This document shows, piece by piece, positions 1 through 9,360 of a stretch of 53,014 nt of DNA (position 1 is the first letter of the stretch; every line of letters begins with the position of its first letter). A program made the position numbers and the translations under genes. Under the pieces are notes generated by a model. That model saw only the letters and a program-made list of their open reading frames with translations. It did not search any database and had not been told where the DNA came from. Source of the stretch: a bacterium Ga0077546 (lineage in GTDB: Bacteria > Cyanobacteriota > Vampirovibrionia > Obscuribacterales > Obscuribacteraceae); assembly GCA_001464165.1 (NCBI GenBank), contig LNEX01000578.1, positions 1 through 53,014 on the forward strand, in the 5' to 3' direction.

Positions 1-1614
1 CTGAACCGTGTCAAGCAGGCCAACCGCAAGGGCACTGCCCTCGGCTCCGACAACCAGATGGCCCTTCTCGGCCAGCTCTGCCACGCCGAAGTCGTCGGCA
101 CGTGGAAGGAGTACATCGACTACGACAACAAGTTCGACGCCGTCACACCACAGATGGTGCGCGACGTTGCCGCTCGCTACTTCAGCGAGAACAACCGCAC
201 TGTCGGTACGTTCATTCCCCAGGTCACCCCGGTGGCTGCTGCCGCTCCTGCTGGCCAGGTGCACGACCTCACGGCCGTGCCTCAGGCTGACGGCGACGAC
301 GGTGCCAGCTACGAAGAGGCGGCCGAAACCAAGGAGGAAACCGTGTCTTTCAAGTCCCAGACCAGTGAAAAGGTCTTCGCCAACGGTGTCGCCGTGCAGG
401 TGATGCCGATGACTGGCGCCAAGACCGTGGCCGTCACCCTCAAAGTGCGCGCCGGCGACTGCTACAGCCCTGAGGGCAAGTCGCTCGTTGCTACGCTCGC
501 CGCCATGCTGCTCAACAAGGGCAGCGCCAAGGCGAGCAAGTCGCAGATTGCCGAGATGCTCGAAGAGATGAGCGCTCGCATGGAATTCGGCAGCGACACC
601 TACAACTCGAACCTGAGCGGCAAGGTGGTGACCTCCGACTTCGGCGTCTACATCGCCCTCGTCGGTGACGCGCTGCGCAACCCGCTCTTCCCCGAAGCCG
701 AGCTGGAGCAGGCCAAACTGCAGCTGCAGTCGTACTTCGAAGAGGCGATGTCCGATACGGACGAACTGGCCTCGCAGAAGCTCTCGGCAGCACTCTACCC
801 CGCTGGCGCCGTGCATCACGCCAAGCCGCACGAGCAGATGCTCGCTGAGCTGGCGACGATCACCATGGACGACATCAAGGCCTTCCATGCCCAGTACTAC
901 AGCCCGAAGAGCACGATCATCACCATTGCTGGTGGCATCGCCGCTGACGAGGCCTTCCGTCTGGTCGACCTGGCTTTCGGCAGCTGGGCTCCGGTCAACG
1001 CCCTCGAGCCCCAGGCCATCCCTGTGGTCGCAGCGGTGACACCGGAGAAGGCCATCAAGCAGGTGGTGCATGTTCCTGACATGACCAGCGTCTCCATCCT
1101 CATCGGTCTGCCCAGCACGGTGAAGTTCGGCACCCCTGAGTTCTACACCGCCAAGGTGGCCAACGCTGCCCTGGGTGAATCGACTCTGTCTTCCCGCCTG
1201 GGCGACGTGCTGCGCAAGGAGCACGGCCTCACCTATGGCATCCGCTCGGGCTTCAACAACCCGATGTTCGGCGACGGCCACTTCGAGATCAGCATCACGG
1301 TCAACCCTGCCAACGTCGACAAGGCTCTCAAGCTGATCGACGAGGTGGTGGCCAAGTACGTGGCTGAAGGCATCAACGACCGCGAATTCGACGAAGCGAT
1401 CAAGGGTGCCGTCGGCGCCTTTGTCGTCCGCCTCGACTCGCCCAATGTCATCGCCAGCACGATCAGCACCTACACCTTCGCCGGTGTCGGTGTCGAGCTG
1501 ATGGACAAGCAGGCTGCCAACTACCAGGCGGTCACCAAGGAAGCGGTCAACGCTTTCATCCGCGCCAACTTCGACCTGTCGAAGGCAGTGACGGTGGTGG
1601 TCGGCACGGTCTAA
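1..1614 (+). CDS. M16 family (insulinase-like) zinc protease, 3' part
   Basis: The reading frame is open from base 1, so the N-terminus lies outside the window; 537 residues are visible. They cover the end of a first M16 unit (about residues 1-65), a Glu/Ala-rich linker, and a complete second M16 unit (from about residue 115). M16 proteases fold as two related halves that enclose peptides; only one half carries the HxxEH zinc site. The second half here has LVATLAAMLLNKGS where HxxEH would lie, so it is the non-catalytic half. It keeps the HGLTYGIRSGF segment, matching the conserved Arg/Tyr substrate-binding region of such halves. Whether the catalytic half is intact cannot be seen. The weak hairpin at 1681-1710 follows. 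Confidence 0.9.
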   Translation: MNRVKQANRKGTALGSDNQMALLGQLCHAEVVGTWKEYIDYDNKFDAVTPQMVRDVAARYFSENNRTVGTFIPQVTPVAAAAPAGQVHDLTAVPQADGDDGASYEEAAETKEETVSFKSQTSEKVFANGVAVQVMPMTGAKTVAVTLKVRAGDCYSPEGKSLVATLAAMLLNKGSAKASKSQIAEMLEEMSARMEFGSDTYNSNLSGKVVTSDFGVYIALVGDALRNPLFPEAELEQAKLQLQSYFEEAMSDTDELASQKLSAALYPAGAVHHAKPHEQMLAELATITMDDIKAFHAQYYSPKSTIITIAGGIAADEAFRLVDLAFGSWAPVNALEPQAIPVVAAVTPEKAIKQVVHVPDMTSVSILIGLPSTVKFGTPEFYTAKVANAALGESTLSSRLGDVLRKEHGLTYGIRSGFNNPMFGDGHFEISITVNPANVDKALKLIDEVVAKYVAEGINDREFDEAIKGAVGAFVVRLDSPNVIASTISTYTFAGVGVELMDKQAANYQAVTKEAVNAFIRANFDLSKAVTVVVGTV

Positions 1615-1680
1615 GCCTGGATGTGCTGCCAGAGAAAGCCACTCGTCTGAGCAATCAGACGGGAGGCGACCCAATAGCTA

Positions 1681-1710
1681 AGGGCTACCCTCAGAAATGG
1701 GGGTAGCTCT
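1681..1710 (+). terminator. Hairpin after the M16 protease gene
   Basis: A 10-bp stem (arms 1681-1690 and 1701-1710, one G-U pair) with a 10-nt loop lies 67 bp after the M16 stop codon. Only a short pyrimidine stretch follows, so termination may be partial. Confidence 0.5.
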
Positions 1711-1881
1711 TGCTCGGTCCGATTTCTATTCAGGATGCTTTTCAGCACTTCCACCATTGCTACTGCTGCTTAATTTTGGCTTGGCGCTTTGCACTTTGTC
1801 AGAGTTCCAGAGATGAAACCTCATTACCAAGAGGTTCCTTTCTGATGCCAAGCAAACTAAAATTCAGTAAGGAGATTTCAA

Positions 1882-3414
1882 ATGAACAAAACCCCCTACA
1901 AACTCACTGCCTCCCCGAGACCAACTCTCGCCCCCGACTTCTTCGCCGGCCGGCGCAAGGAATTTCTCAAGCGTCTGCCCTTGGGTTCAGTGGCGGTGAT
2001 TGTCACCAACCCTGAGCGCACTCGCAGCAACGACACCGAGTATGCCTACCGGCCCTCTTCGGACATGCTCTATTTGAGCAACTTCCCCGAGCCGGAAGCA
2101 GTGCTCGTCTTCGTCAAGACGAAGGGCAAGAACCGCTTCATCATGTTCGTTCGCCCCAAGGATCGCACCCGCGAAATCTGGACTGGCGTTCGCTTCGGAC
2201 CGGAAGGCGCGGTCAATCAGTTCGGCGCCGACGAAGCTCACACTATCGACGAGTTCGACAGTGTCATGCGTCCGCTGTTGGCTGAAGCCGACCAGGTCTA
2301 CTACCGCTTCGACCGCAACGAACACTTCGACCAGCAGTTCCGCGCTCTGTGGGGCAAGTCCCAGAAGCCGCTGGTCAGCCCCGAAGAGATCATCCACGAG
2401 ATGCGTCTGTTCAAGTCACCAGCCGAGATTGCCATCATGCGTCATGCTGGTGCGATCTCGGCGGCCGCTCACATCGAAGCCATGCGTCACACCCGCCCGG
2501 GCATGATGGAGTACCAGGTGCAAGCTTCGCTCGAAGCCGTCTTCAAGTGGAACGGCGCCAGCTATCCGGCCTACACCAGCATCGTCGGCGGTGGCAGCAA
2601 CGCCACTTGCTTGCACTACATCGAGAACAAAGCCGCGCTCAACGACGGCGACCTGCTCTTGATCGACGCCGCTTGCGAATTCGACGGCTTCGCCTCCGAC
2701 ATCACCCGCACCTTCCCGGTCAACGGCAAGTTCAGCCCAGCTCAGCGCGAACTCTACGAGATCGTGCTTGCCGCTGAAAAGGCCGGCATCGCCATGGCTC
2801 GCCCTGGTGTCTGCCTTGCCGATGTACACGAGACTGCCTGCAACACGCTGCGCGCTGGTCTGGTGCGATTGGGCATCCTGCCCAAAACCCACCTCACCGC
2901 CGCTGGCGAGAAAAAGGTGGTCGAGGCCTGGACCAAGAAGAACGAGAAAGCCAAGACCGCAAGCAAAGACTTGAGCAAGAAGGCAAGCAAGAAGGCCAAC
3001 GCCGACAAGCCGCTTACTCTGTTCGACTTCTTCATGCACGGCACCAGTCACTGGATTGGTCTCGATGTGCACGACGTCGGCACCTATGGCACTCGCAGCC
3101 AGGTGGGCAAAAAGCGTCCGCTGCAAGTGGGCATGGCCTTCACCGTCGAGCCCGGCATCTATGTCATGGCCGACGAGACCCGCGTGCCAGCGAAGTACCG
3201 CGGCATCGGCATCCGCATCGAAGACGATGTGGTGATCACGGCCAAGGGCAATGAAGTGCTCACGGCTGGCGTCGCCAAAGAAGTGGACGAAATCGAAGCG
3301 ATCATGGCCGCCGGCCGTGCTCACAACGAAGCCGTCGAACAGCACTTCGCCCAGCTCAACACTGCCACCACGGCAAAACCCGCGGCCCGGGCCAGCAAGC
3401 GGAAAACCAAGTAA
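1882..3414 (+). CDS. Aminopeptidase P family protein (Xaa-Pro aminopeptidase), paralog 1
   Basis: Cytosolic dimetal exopeptidase predicted to remove N-terminal residues preceding proline. An N-terminal AMP_N domain (about residues 12-150) is followed by the M24 pita-bread domain. All five metal ligands of E. coli PepP are present by motif: D262 and D273 (IDAACEFDGFASD), H390 (HGTSHWIGLDVHD), E423 (VEPGIY) and E447 (IRIEDD); H397 matches the catalytic H361. A lysine-rich insertion (about residues 343-376) before the H390 strand makes the protein longer (510 aa) than the usual ~440, and the tail is also Lys/Arg-rich. SD AAGGAG lies 8 nt before ATG. A second paralog lies at 7229-8638. Family is certain; substrate is inferred. 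Confidence 0.95.
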   Translation: MNKTPYKLTASPRPTLAPDFFAGRRKEFLKRLPLGSVAVIVTNPERTRSNDTEYAYRPSSDMLYLSNFPEPEAVLVFVKTKGKNRFIMFVRPKDRTREIWTGVRFGPEGAVNQFGADEAHTIDEFDSVMRPLLAEADQVYYRFDRNEHFDQQFRALWGKSQKPLVSPEEIIHEMRLFKSPAEIAIMRHAGAISAAAHIEAMRHTRPGMMEYQVQASLEAVFKWNGASYPAYTSIVGGGSNATCLHYIENKAALNDGDLLLIDAACEFDGFASDITRTFPVNGKFSPAQRELYEIVLAAEKAGIAMARPGVCLADVHETACNTLRAGLVRLGILPKTHLTAAGEKKVVEAWTKKNEKAKTASKDLSKKASKKANADKPLTLFDFFMHGTSHWIGLDVHDVGTYGTRSQVGKKRPLQVGMAFTVEPGIYVMADETRVPAKYRGIGIRIEDDVVITAKGNEVLTAGVAKEVDEIEAIMAAGRAHNEAVEQHFAQLNTATTAKPAARASKRKTK

Positions 3415-3476
3415 GCTCATCGCCAAGCGAGAGGCTCAAAGGTAGCAAACGCTGCTTGCTGTATATGACTAACGAA

Positions 3477-3510
3477 GGGGGTCTACGATGTAGCCCCCCT
3501 TTCTAATTTC
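3477..3510 (+). terminator. Rho-independent terminator of aminopeptidase P paralog 1
   Basis: The stem is GGGGG-t-CTAC paired with GTAG-c-CCCCC (3477-3499), one mismatch, loop GAT, followed by TTTCTAATTT. Confidence 0.75.
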
Positions 3511-3561
3511 AACCCAGAGGTGTGCGGCAACGCACTCCTCGCTTTGTTAATGGAAAAAGCT

Positions 3562-5241
3562 ATGCCAGTTACAGCTCTGCTCCAAGACTTGCTAATAGTC
3601 TTCGGGCTGGGGGTAGCGATGGTGGTGATTTTTCACCGCTTCAACCTACCTTCAGTCTTAGGTTTTCTCATCACCGGTGTGGTCTTAGGACCGCACGCCT
3701 TCGCCCTTGTCAGCGAAACCCATGCCATCGAAGTATTGGCAGAAATCGGCTTGGTGCTGCTTCTTTTTGAGGCTGGCATCGAGTTCTCGGTCAAGACCTT
3801 CCTGCGCCTGAAGAAGTTTCTGCTTATCGCCGGAACAGCCCAGATTGGCCTGACGATCGCCGCCTCAGCCGCACTAGTGAACAGCATAGGCATGCCGCTC
3901 AACACAGCCATCTTCATCGGCATGCTGGTTTCGCTGTCGAGCACGGCGCTCGTCATCCGCATTCTTGAGTATCGCGGCGAACTTGAGTCGACCCACGGCC
4001 GAGCAATAATGAGTATCCTGATTTTCCAGGACCTCTGCATCGTTCCCATGGTGCTGCTCACACCCTACTTGGCGGGAAGCGGCGGCAGCCTGATGGATGT
4101 CGCGCTCACCACGGGCAAGGCCCTACTCTTTGTGGCCCTGGCAGGAACGGCGGCTCGCTTTCTCATTCCCTGGTTTCTCAACCATGTTGCTAGCATCAAA
4201 AAGCGTGAAGCCTTTGTGCTCAGCATCATTCTGCTCTGCCTGGGAACAGCCTTTGCCACTTCGCACTTCGGCCTCTCCATGGCCCTTGGTGCCTTCATCG
4301 CTGGTCTGGTCATCTCTGACTCCAAGTTCAGTCACCAGGCCCTGGCTGAAGTTCTACCCATCCGCGAGATTCTCAACTGCTTGGTCTTCGTCTCCATCGG
4401 CATGCTCTTCGACTGGCGCGTGTTAGTCGAACAGCCGCTCTTGGTCTTGGGCTTGGTAGTGGCGCTGATGTCAATCAAAACACTGGTTGCTTTCGTCGCC
4501 ACCTTTGCCATGGGTCACTCCTGGCGAGTGGCGCTGCTCACCGGTGTCACTTTGGCGCAAGCCAGCGAGTTCTCGTTTGTACTCTCCAAGCTCGGCTTCA
4601 GCGCTGGCATTCTCGACAGCCGGGTTAATCAACTGGTCTTGGCCGTGGCCATTCTCTCGATGTTCTTCACTCCCTCGGCAATCGCCGTGGCAGAGAAATT
4701 GCAGAAATTGCTCGACCGCGTTATTCCAGCATCGTGGGGCGCAGGCCGCATGGGAAGTGGGGCTGGAAGCAAGAAGCTTGAAGACCACACCATCGTGGTC
4801 GGATACGGCATGGCCGGCCGCAACCTGGTGCGAGCCTTGACCGCTCAGGGCATCGCCTTCATGGTTGTCGAATACGACCCGCTGGTAGTGAGGCAAGAGA
4901 AGCGCGCTGGCTTGAACATCATGTACGGAGATGCTAGCAGACCAGAGGTGCTCAATCACGCCGGTCTATCGCTAGCGCGCAACATCGTCTTCACCCTCTC
5001 TGACCCAGAGGTTTTACTAGCGGCCGTGGAAATGGCTCACCGGCTCAACCCGGCAGTCAACATCATTGCCCGCGCTCGCCGCAGTGCTCAGGTCGACGGC
5101 CTGAGAGAACGGGGGGCGCGTTCCATCATTACCGAAGAGATCTCGGGTAGCGTGGCAATCAGCGCCGAGGTCTTGACACTATATTCGGTGCCCTCTTCTG
5201 ACATCGAAACGATTGTTGGAAGAATCCACAACGACAAATAA
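3562..5241 (+). CDS. CPA2-family cation/proton antiporter with RCK (TrkA-N) domain, KefB/KefC-like
   Basis: Inner-membrane monovalent cation/proton antiporter. About 12-13 hydrophobic segments (residues 5-385) form the Na_H_Exchanger domain, with typical CPA2 text such as GFLITGVVLGP and FQDLCIVPMVLL. A cytoplasmic TrkA-N nucleotide-binding domain follows (about 408-525), with GYGMAG at 414-419 and an acidic residue at the end of the second strand (VVEYD). No TrkA-C domain is evident and the protein stops soon after the Rossmann fold. ATG 3562 is preferred because GGAAA lies 8 nt upstream; ATG 3550 and GTG 3520 are also in frame. The zinc-ribbon gene starts 10 bp after the stop, so the two are probably co-transcribed. 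K+ versus Na+ specificity is unresolved. Confidence 0.9.
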   Translation: MPVTALLQDLLIVFGLGVAMVVIFHRFNLPSVLGFLITGVVLGPHAFALVSETHAIEVLAEIGLVLLLFEAGIEFSVKTFLRLKKFLLIAGTAQIGLTIAASAALVNSIGMPLNTAIFIGMLVSLSSTALVIRILEYRGELESTHGRAIMSILIFQDLCIVPMVLLTPYLAGSGGSLMDVALTTGKALLFVALAGTAARFLIPWFLNHVASIKKREAFVLSIILLCLGTAFATSHFGLSMALGAFIAGLVISDSKFSHQALAEVLPIREILNCLVFVSIGMLFDWRVLVEQPLLVLGLVVALMSIKTLVAFVATFAMGHSWRVALLTGVTLAQASEFSFVLSKLGFSAGILDSRVNQLVLAVAILSMFFTPSAIAVAEKLQKLLDRVIPASWGAGRMGSGAGSKKLEDHTIVVGYGMAGRNLVRALTAQGIAFMVVEYDPLVVRQEKRAGLNIMYGDASRPEVLNHAGLSLARNIVFTLSDPEVLLAAVEMAHRLNPAVNIIARARRSAQVDGLRERGARSIITEEISGSVAISAEVLTLYSVPSSDIETIVGRIHNDK

Positions 5242-5251
5242 GGACAAAGCC

Positions 5252-5467
5252 ATGAAGTGCAAGAAATGCATCGGCGCAGTCGGTCTCCCAGCCATGGGCA
5301 ATTGCTCTGGCTGCGGTGCCATGATTGGCAACATGAGCGATACCTACTGCGCTCAGTGCAGCCAGGCCAAAAATGCTTGCCAGGGCTGTGGCACTCCGCT
5401 GACCCCGGCCAATAGCCAGAATGGTGACACTGCTGGCAACACCGGCAATGAGGGCGAAGACTCGTAA
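5252..5467 (+). CDS. Small double zinc-ribbon protein (four CxxC knuckles)
   Basis: A 71-aa protein starting 10 bp after the antiporter stop; its SD (AAGGA) overlaps that stop codon, so translation is probably coupled. Four CxxC pairs are visible: C3/C6, C18/C21, C33/C36 and C43/C46. This is the arrangement of two stacked zinc ribbons, with a short acidic, Gly/Asn-rich tail from about residue 52. It resembles the mini zinc-ribbon domains found as protein-interaction or nucleic-acid adaptors, but no enzyme domain is attached and no specific role can be assigned. A strong terminator follows at 5495-5535. Confidence 0.8.
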   Translation: MKCKKCIGAVGLPAMGNCSGCGAMIGNMSDTYCAQCSQAKNACQGCGTPLTPANSQNGDTAGNTGNEGEDS

Positions 5468-5494
5468 GGGCTTTGCTCCTGGCTGAAGAATTCG

Positions 5495-5535
5495 AGAACC
5501 GCCCAGTGCCATGAAGGGCTGGGCGGTTCTTTTCT
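5495..5535 (+). terminator. Strong rho-independent terminator
   Basis: A perfect 12-bp stem (5495-5506 with 5519-5530, AGAACCGCCCAG) has a 12-nt loop and a TTTTCT tail. It ends the antiporter/zinc-ribbon unit. Confidence 0.9.
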
Positions 5536-5594
5536 GGCGAGCCTACCAAGAACCTCTCTAAACCCAATTTTTCCCCATACAACAAGGAAACCCT

Positions 5595-5828
5595 ATGAGA
5601 ATCACCATCGACCCGAAGAACCCGCCCAAGCGCGAAACCATCAGCTCAGGCGAACTACGGCAGCGCATTGCTGACCGCTTGATCGTCATGTCTGACGCTG
5701 AATTTCGCAATCTCTGCGACGACACCGGCATCACGGCAGCAGCCTTCTTCGACCGCAACCGCTGCGACGTCAAGCAGAATGCCGACGGCAGCTACGAGCT
5801 CATCACCTACCATCCGGCGCCACAGTGA
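5595..5828 (+). CDS. Hypothetical protein, 77 aa
   Basis: Well-formed small gene with SD AAGGAAA 7 nt before ATG and GC-rich codon use like its neighbours. The product is soluble, without Cys clusters or membrane segments. The centre (LRQRIADRLIVMSDAEFRNL) looks helical and the C-terminus (DGSYELITYH) strand-like. It lies between the zinc-ribbon terminator and the nucleoside transporter gene and is apparently transcribed alone. No family recognised. Confidence 0.7.
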   Translation: MRITIDPKNPPKRETISSGELRQRIADRLIVMSDAEFRNLCDDTGITAAAFFDRNRCDVKQNADGSYELITYHPAPQ

Positions 5829-5938
5829 CGACTGTTCGGCTCAAGCCTACGCAGTAAGTCGACACTCCCAATGCCACCACGACACATATCCGCGCTGCGT
5901 GGTTGGCCGTCTTTTTAACCAGTAAAAGGTAATTGAAT

Positions 5939-7159
5939 ATGTCTACACTACAACCTCTGATCGGAATCGCGGCCATTATTGGTCTGGCCTACCTCCTCTC
6001 CAATAACCGCAAGGCTATCGTCTGGCGCTCCACCTTCGCCGGGCTGGTCACCACTGTGGTGGTCTGCCTCCTCATTCTCAAAGTGCCCGGCACTCGCGAT
6101 GCTTTCGCTCTGCTCGGCCAAGGCATCAACAAACTGCTCGACTACGCAGTTGACGGTGCCGCTTTCGTGGTCGGCGATGAACTTGCCCACGGCAAGTTTC
6201 TCTTCGTCATCCGCGTTGGCTCTAGCATCATCTTCATCTCTGCTCTCAGTTCGCTGCTCTTCTACTGGGGCATCTTGCAGTTCGTCATCTCCAAACTATC
6301 CAAGGTGCTGATGAAGACCATGGGCATCAGCAGCTGCGAAGCCCTCTCTAGCACAGCGGCTGTCTTCGTTGGCCAGGTCGAATCACAAACTCTGATCAAG
6401 CCCTACATGAACAAGCTCTCTTCCTCCGAGCTGTTCACGTCTATGGCCGCGGCAATGGCGACAATTTCAGGCTCTGCCCTGGTGGCCTACACTTCAATGG
6501 GCATGCCCGCGCCCTGGCTGCTTGCAGCGTCAATCATGTCGGCTCCGGCTGGCATTCTCATCGCCAAAATCATGTGGCCCGAAACGGACAAGCGCGTGCT
6601 TGCTGGCGAGGTCACTTTGAGCGAAGAAGCCAAAGCTGCCAATGCTTTTGATGCCATCGCCAAAGGTGCAATGACCGGCTGGGATATTGCCGTGCACGTC
6701 ATGGTTATGGTGATGGTGGCAGTGGCCTTCGTCGCCTTGATCAACGGTGTGCTCGGTGCCACCCTCTCTTTCGGCGGTCATGCTCTGCAGATTCAAGACG
6801 TCTTCGGCTACCTCTTCATGCCGCTGGCCTGGTTGCTCGGCGTGCCCTGGCATGAGTGTTTTCATGTCGGTCGTCTGGTGGCCACCGAAATTCTCGTCAA
6901 CGAATTCGTTAGTTATGGCGAACTGGCAAGTGTCATGAAAGGCACAGGCAACTATCAGCTGGCTCTTCACACCCAGCTGATTGCCACTGTCGCTCTTTGC
7001 GGCTTTGCCAACCTCAGCTCAATCGGCATCAACATCGGCGGTCTGGGCGCTATGGCACCAGAGCGTCGGGGAGAGATTGCTCGCATGGGGCTGCGCGCTC
7101 TGCTCGCCGCGAACATGGGCACCTGGCTGACGGCGGCCATCGCAGGCTTGATTGCTTAG
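5939..7159 (+). CDS. nupC: Concentrative nucleoside transporter (CNT/NupC family)
   Basis: Inner-membrane symporter predicted to import nucleosides with H+ or Na+. The length (406 aa) is typical of bacterial CNTs. The N-terminal hydrophobic block, the gate domain and the C-terminal block are all present. The diagnostic motif GQVESQTLIKPYMNKLSSSE (about residues 143-162) followed by MATISGSALVAY matches the CNT core that binds the nucleoside and cation. ATG 5939 has AAAGGT upstream. No nucleoside phosphorylase is adjacent, but a nucleoside-hydrolase-like gene lies at 10310-11455. Purine/pyrimidine preference cannot be read from the sequence. The symbol is by family. Confidence 0.9.
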   Translation: MSTLQPLIGIAAIIGLAYLLSNNRKAIVWRSTFAGLVTTVVVCLLILKVPGTRDAFALLGQGINKLLDYAVDGAAFVVGDELAHGKFLFVIRVGSSIIFISALSSLLFYWGILQFVISKLSKVLMKTMGISSCEALSSTAAVFVGQVESQTLIKPYMNKLSSSELFTSMAAAMATISGSALVAYTSMGMPAPWLLAASIMSAPAGILIAKIMWPETDKRVLAGEVTLSEEAKAANAFDAIAKGAMTGWDIAVHVMVMVMVAVAFVALINGVLGATLSFGGHALQIQDVFGYLFMPLAWLLGVPWHECFHVGRLVATEILVNEFVSYGELASVMKGTGNYQLALHTQLIATVALCGFANLSSIGINIGGLGAMAPERRGEIARMGLRALLAANMGTWLTAAIAGLIA

Positions 7160-7228
7160 GCCTAATCTCACAGGCCTGATTCTCATGGGCTACTAGCCCC
7201 AAAAAAATCTTCCTAAAAGGAAAATACT

Positions 7229-8638
7229 ATGTCGCGATACATCACGGCCAGCGAATACGCGACCCGAAGAGAACGGCTATTCGCCGCTCTTCCCGCTGGT
7301 TCACTCGCCATCATCTGCTCTAACCCAGAGGTCTTGCGCAACGGCAGTGACAACACTTTCAGTTACCGGGCCTCTTCTGACATTCTTTACCTGACCGGCT
7401 TTACCGAGGCCAACTGCATGTTGGTCTTTGACAAAACCAGTCTTTCTGGCCCTGCTTCCAGCGATAAACATAACGCTGGGAAGGGCCAGAATCGCTTCAT
7501 CATGTTCGTCCAGCCCCACAGCCCTGCCGAAGAAATCTGGCACGGCAAGCGCGCTGGCGTTAGCGGTGCCGAAAGTGACTTTGGCGCTGACCGGGCCTAC
7601 AAAATCGGCTCAGCCAAGATGGTGCTCTCCCGCTTGGCCAAGAAAGCCAAGGCCATCTACTTCAAGAGCGGCGTCAATGCCAAGCTCGATGCCATCGTCA
7701 CAAGCGCACTGGCAGACAAAAGCGCACGCCAGCGCGACCCTCTCGCCATCGTGGCAGAGCAACGCCTGGTCAAGTCGGCGGCAGAACTGGCAATCATGCG
7801 CCGTAGCGGCCAGGTCGGCAGCGTTGCCCACAGAGCTGCCATGAGCCATTGCCTGGCAGGCAGAAGCGAGTCTGCCCTAAAGGGCGTGCTCGAATTTGTC
7901 TTCGCCACCAATGGCGGTGTGGCCTCCTACGACACCATCGTCGCAGCTGGAGTCAACGGCCTGTACTTGCACTATCCGGCCGGCTTGAGCACACTCAACA
8001 ACGGCGACATGGTTCTCATTGATGCCGGCAGCGAAATCGCAGGCTACGCCTCTGACATCAGCCGTACCTTCCCGGTCTCTGGGCGCTTCACTGTGGCTCA
8101 GAAAGAACTGTACGAAGTGGTTCTGGCCAGTCAATTGGCTGCCATAGCCGCCATCAAGCCCGGAGTAACCTGGGGCCAGCTCGAAAAGATCTGCGAAGAT
8201 GTGCTCGTCAACGGCCTCAACTCCCTGGGCTTCCCTATGGGCAAAGGCGGCCTCAGCATGAGCGACGTCATGCCGCACGGGCTGGGCCATTGGCTTGGTC
8301 TGGACGTGCATGATGTCGGCAAGTATCGCCAGCGCAACTTCGACCAAACCAGCAAGAAGCGTGGCAAAGACGTCGACAGGCCTTTCCTTGAAGGAATGGT
8401 GCTGACAATCGAGCCGGGTGTTTACTTGTCGCTCACCGACAAGCGCATTCCCGAGCCCTACCGCGGCATCTGCATTCGCATCGAAGACAACATCGAAGTC
8501 ACCGCCAACGGTGCCTACGTTCAAACCGATGCGCCTAAGTCGGTGCAAGAAATCGAAGAGTTCATGGACTACGCCCGCAACGTTCGTACCGAATGTGGTG
8601 AGAACGCCCTGGGCATTTACATCAAACTGGAAGACTAG
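7229..8638 (+). CDS. Aminopeptidase P family protein, paralog 2
   Basis: A 469-aa second Xaa-Pro aminopeptidase, with AMP_N domain then M24 domain. Metal ligands by motif are D265 and D276, H354 (HGLGHWLGLDVHD, with H361 as catalytic His), E395 (IEPGVY) and E419 (IRIEDN). The two His residues have the same numbers as in E. coli PepP. Compared with paralog 1 at 1882 it lacks the Lys-rich insertion but has an extra loop near residues 71-86 (SLSGPASSDKHNAGK). SD AAAGGAAAA precedes ATG. Divergence between the two paralogs is large enough to suggest different peptide substrates (inference). Confidence 0.95.
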   Translation: MSRYITASEYATRRERLFAALPAGSLAIICSNPEVLRNGSDNTFSYRASSDILYLTGFTEANCMLVFDKTSLSGPASSDKHNAGKGQNRFIMFVQPHSPAEEIWHGKRAGVSGAESDFGADRAYKIGSAKMVLSRLAKKAKAIYFKSGVNAKLDAIVTSALADKSARQRDPLAIVAEQRLVKSAAELAIMRRSGQVGSVAHRAAMSHCLAGRSESALKGVLEFVFATNGGVASYDTIVAAGVNGLYLHYPAGLSTLNNGDMVLIDAGSEIAGYASDISRTFPVSGRFTVAQKELYEVVLASQLAAIAAIKPGVTWGQLEKICEDVLVNGLNSLGFPMGKGGLSMSDVMPHGLGHWLGLDVHDVGKYRQRNFDQTSKKRGKDVDRPFLEGMVLTIEPGVYLSLTDKRIPEPYRGICIRIEDNIEVTANGAYVQTDAPKSVQEIEEFMDYARNVRTECGENALGIYIKLED

Positions 8639-8743
8639 ATTAGGTGAAGGCAGGGTAGCAATAGGCACTCAGGCTCGAAACAGCTGGCATTGTCCTGGCT
8701 GCCCTGCCTCCCATCTTTAGCTCGTCTTCAGAAAGAGGTTTCA

Positions 8744-9301
8744 ATGAAAATCTTACTAATTGAAGACAGCGTTTCGATGGGTAAAGCCATCAAAACGTTG
8801 CTCGAAACGCAAGGACACGTGGTCCAATGGATCATCGGTCTGCGCAGCGTCTCAGCGGATTCTATCAATGCCATCGGCATTGACGAAGCCGATCATGACG
8901 ACCAGGTGACGCCCCAATCAATCGACGTTGCCTTTGTTGATGGACAACTAGCGGGCCAGTTTACCGGCCCCCAAGTCGTCTCTTTCCTTGCGGCCAACTC
9001 TGTGCCTTGCCTCGGCATTAGCACTCAGTCTGACCTCAATCAAGAAATGGTTAGCCTCGGCGCTAAGCTCGGCCTGAAAAAGCCGGTGGCTTTTGTCGCT
9101 CTGGTTGCCGGCCTGCTCACTCCCGAGCTTTTGCTCAACATCTTCGCTGGCAAACCGAAGTCACGCCGCAAGAAGGCCAATGCGCTCAAATTGCAGCAGC
9201 TGCTTGCTATGGAAACCAAGCTGCTCACCGCTGAGTTCGAAACAATAAGAAAGCAAGCCGATCAGTACTACCGACCCTTCCTCATGGAAGAGTTTAAGTA
9301 A
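8744..9301 (+). CDS. Stand-alone response-regulator receiver (REC) domain protein
   Basis: The N-terminal 120 residues match a CheY-like receiver: acidic pocket E7/D8 (LLIEDS), likely phospho-acceptor D66 (VAFVDG), Ser/Thr switch S93/T94 (GIST) and conserved Lys K112 or K113 (LKKP). A segment of about 15 residues (38-58) inserted before the D66 strand is longer than usual. After about residue 125 there is a Lys/Arg-rich, helical C-terminal stretch (about 60 aa) with no recognised DNA-binding output domain. No histidine kinase is nearby, so the partner is unknown. ATG 8744 follows AGAGG. Confidence 0.8.
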   Translation: MKILLIEDSVSMGKAIKTLLETQGHVVQWIIGLRSVSADSINAIGIDEADHDDQVTPQSIDVAFVDGQLAGQFTGPQVVSFLAANSVPCLGISTQSDLNQEMVSLGAKLGLKKPVAFVALVAGLLTPELLLNIFAGKPKSRRKKANALKLQQLLAMETKLLTAEFETIRKQADQYYRPFLMEEFK

Positions 9302-9360
9302 GGACCTTGGCTGCACCAATAAACGGAGAGAATAAGCTTTGAGTCAGGAGCCTTTCTTAG

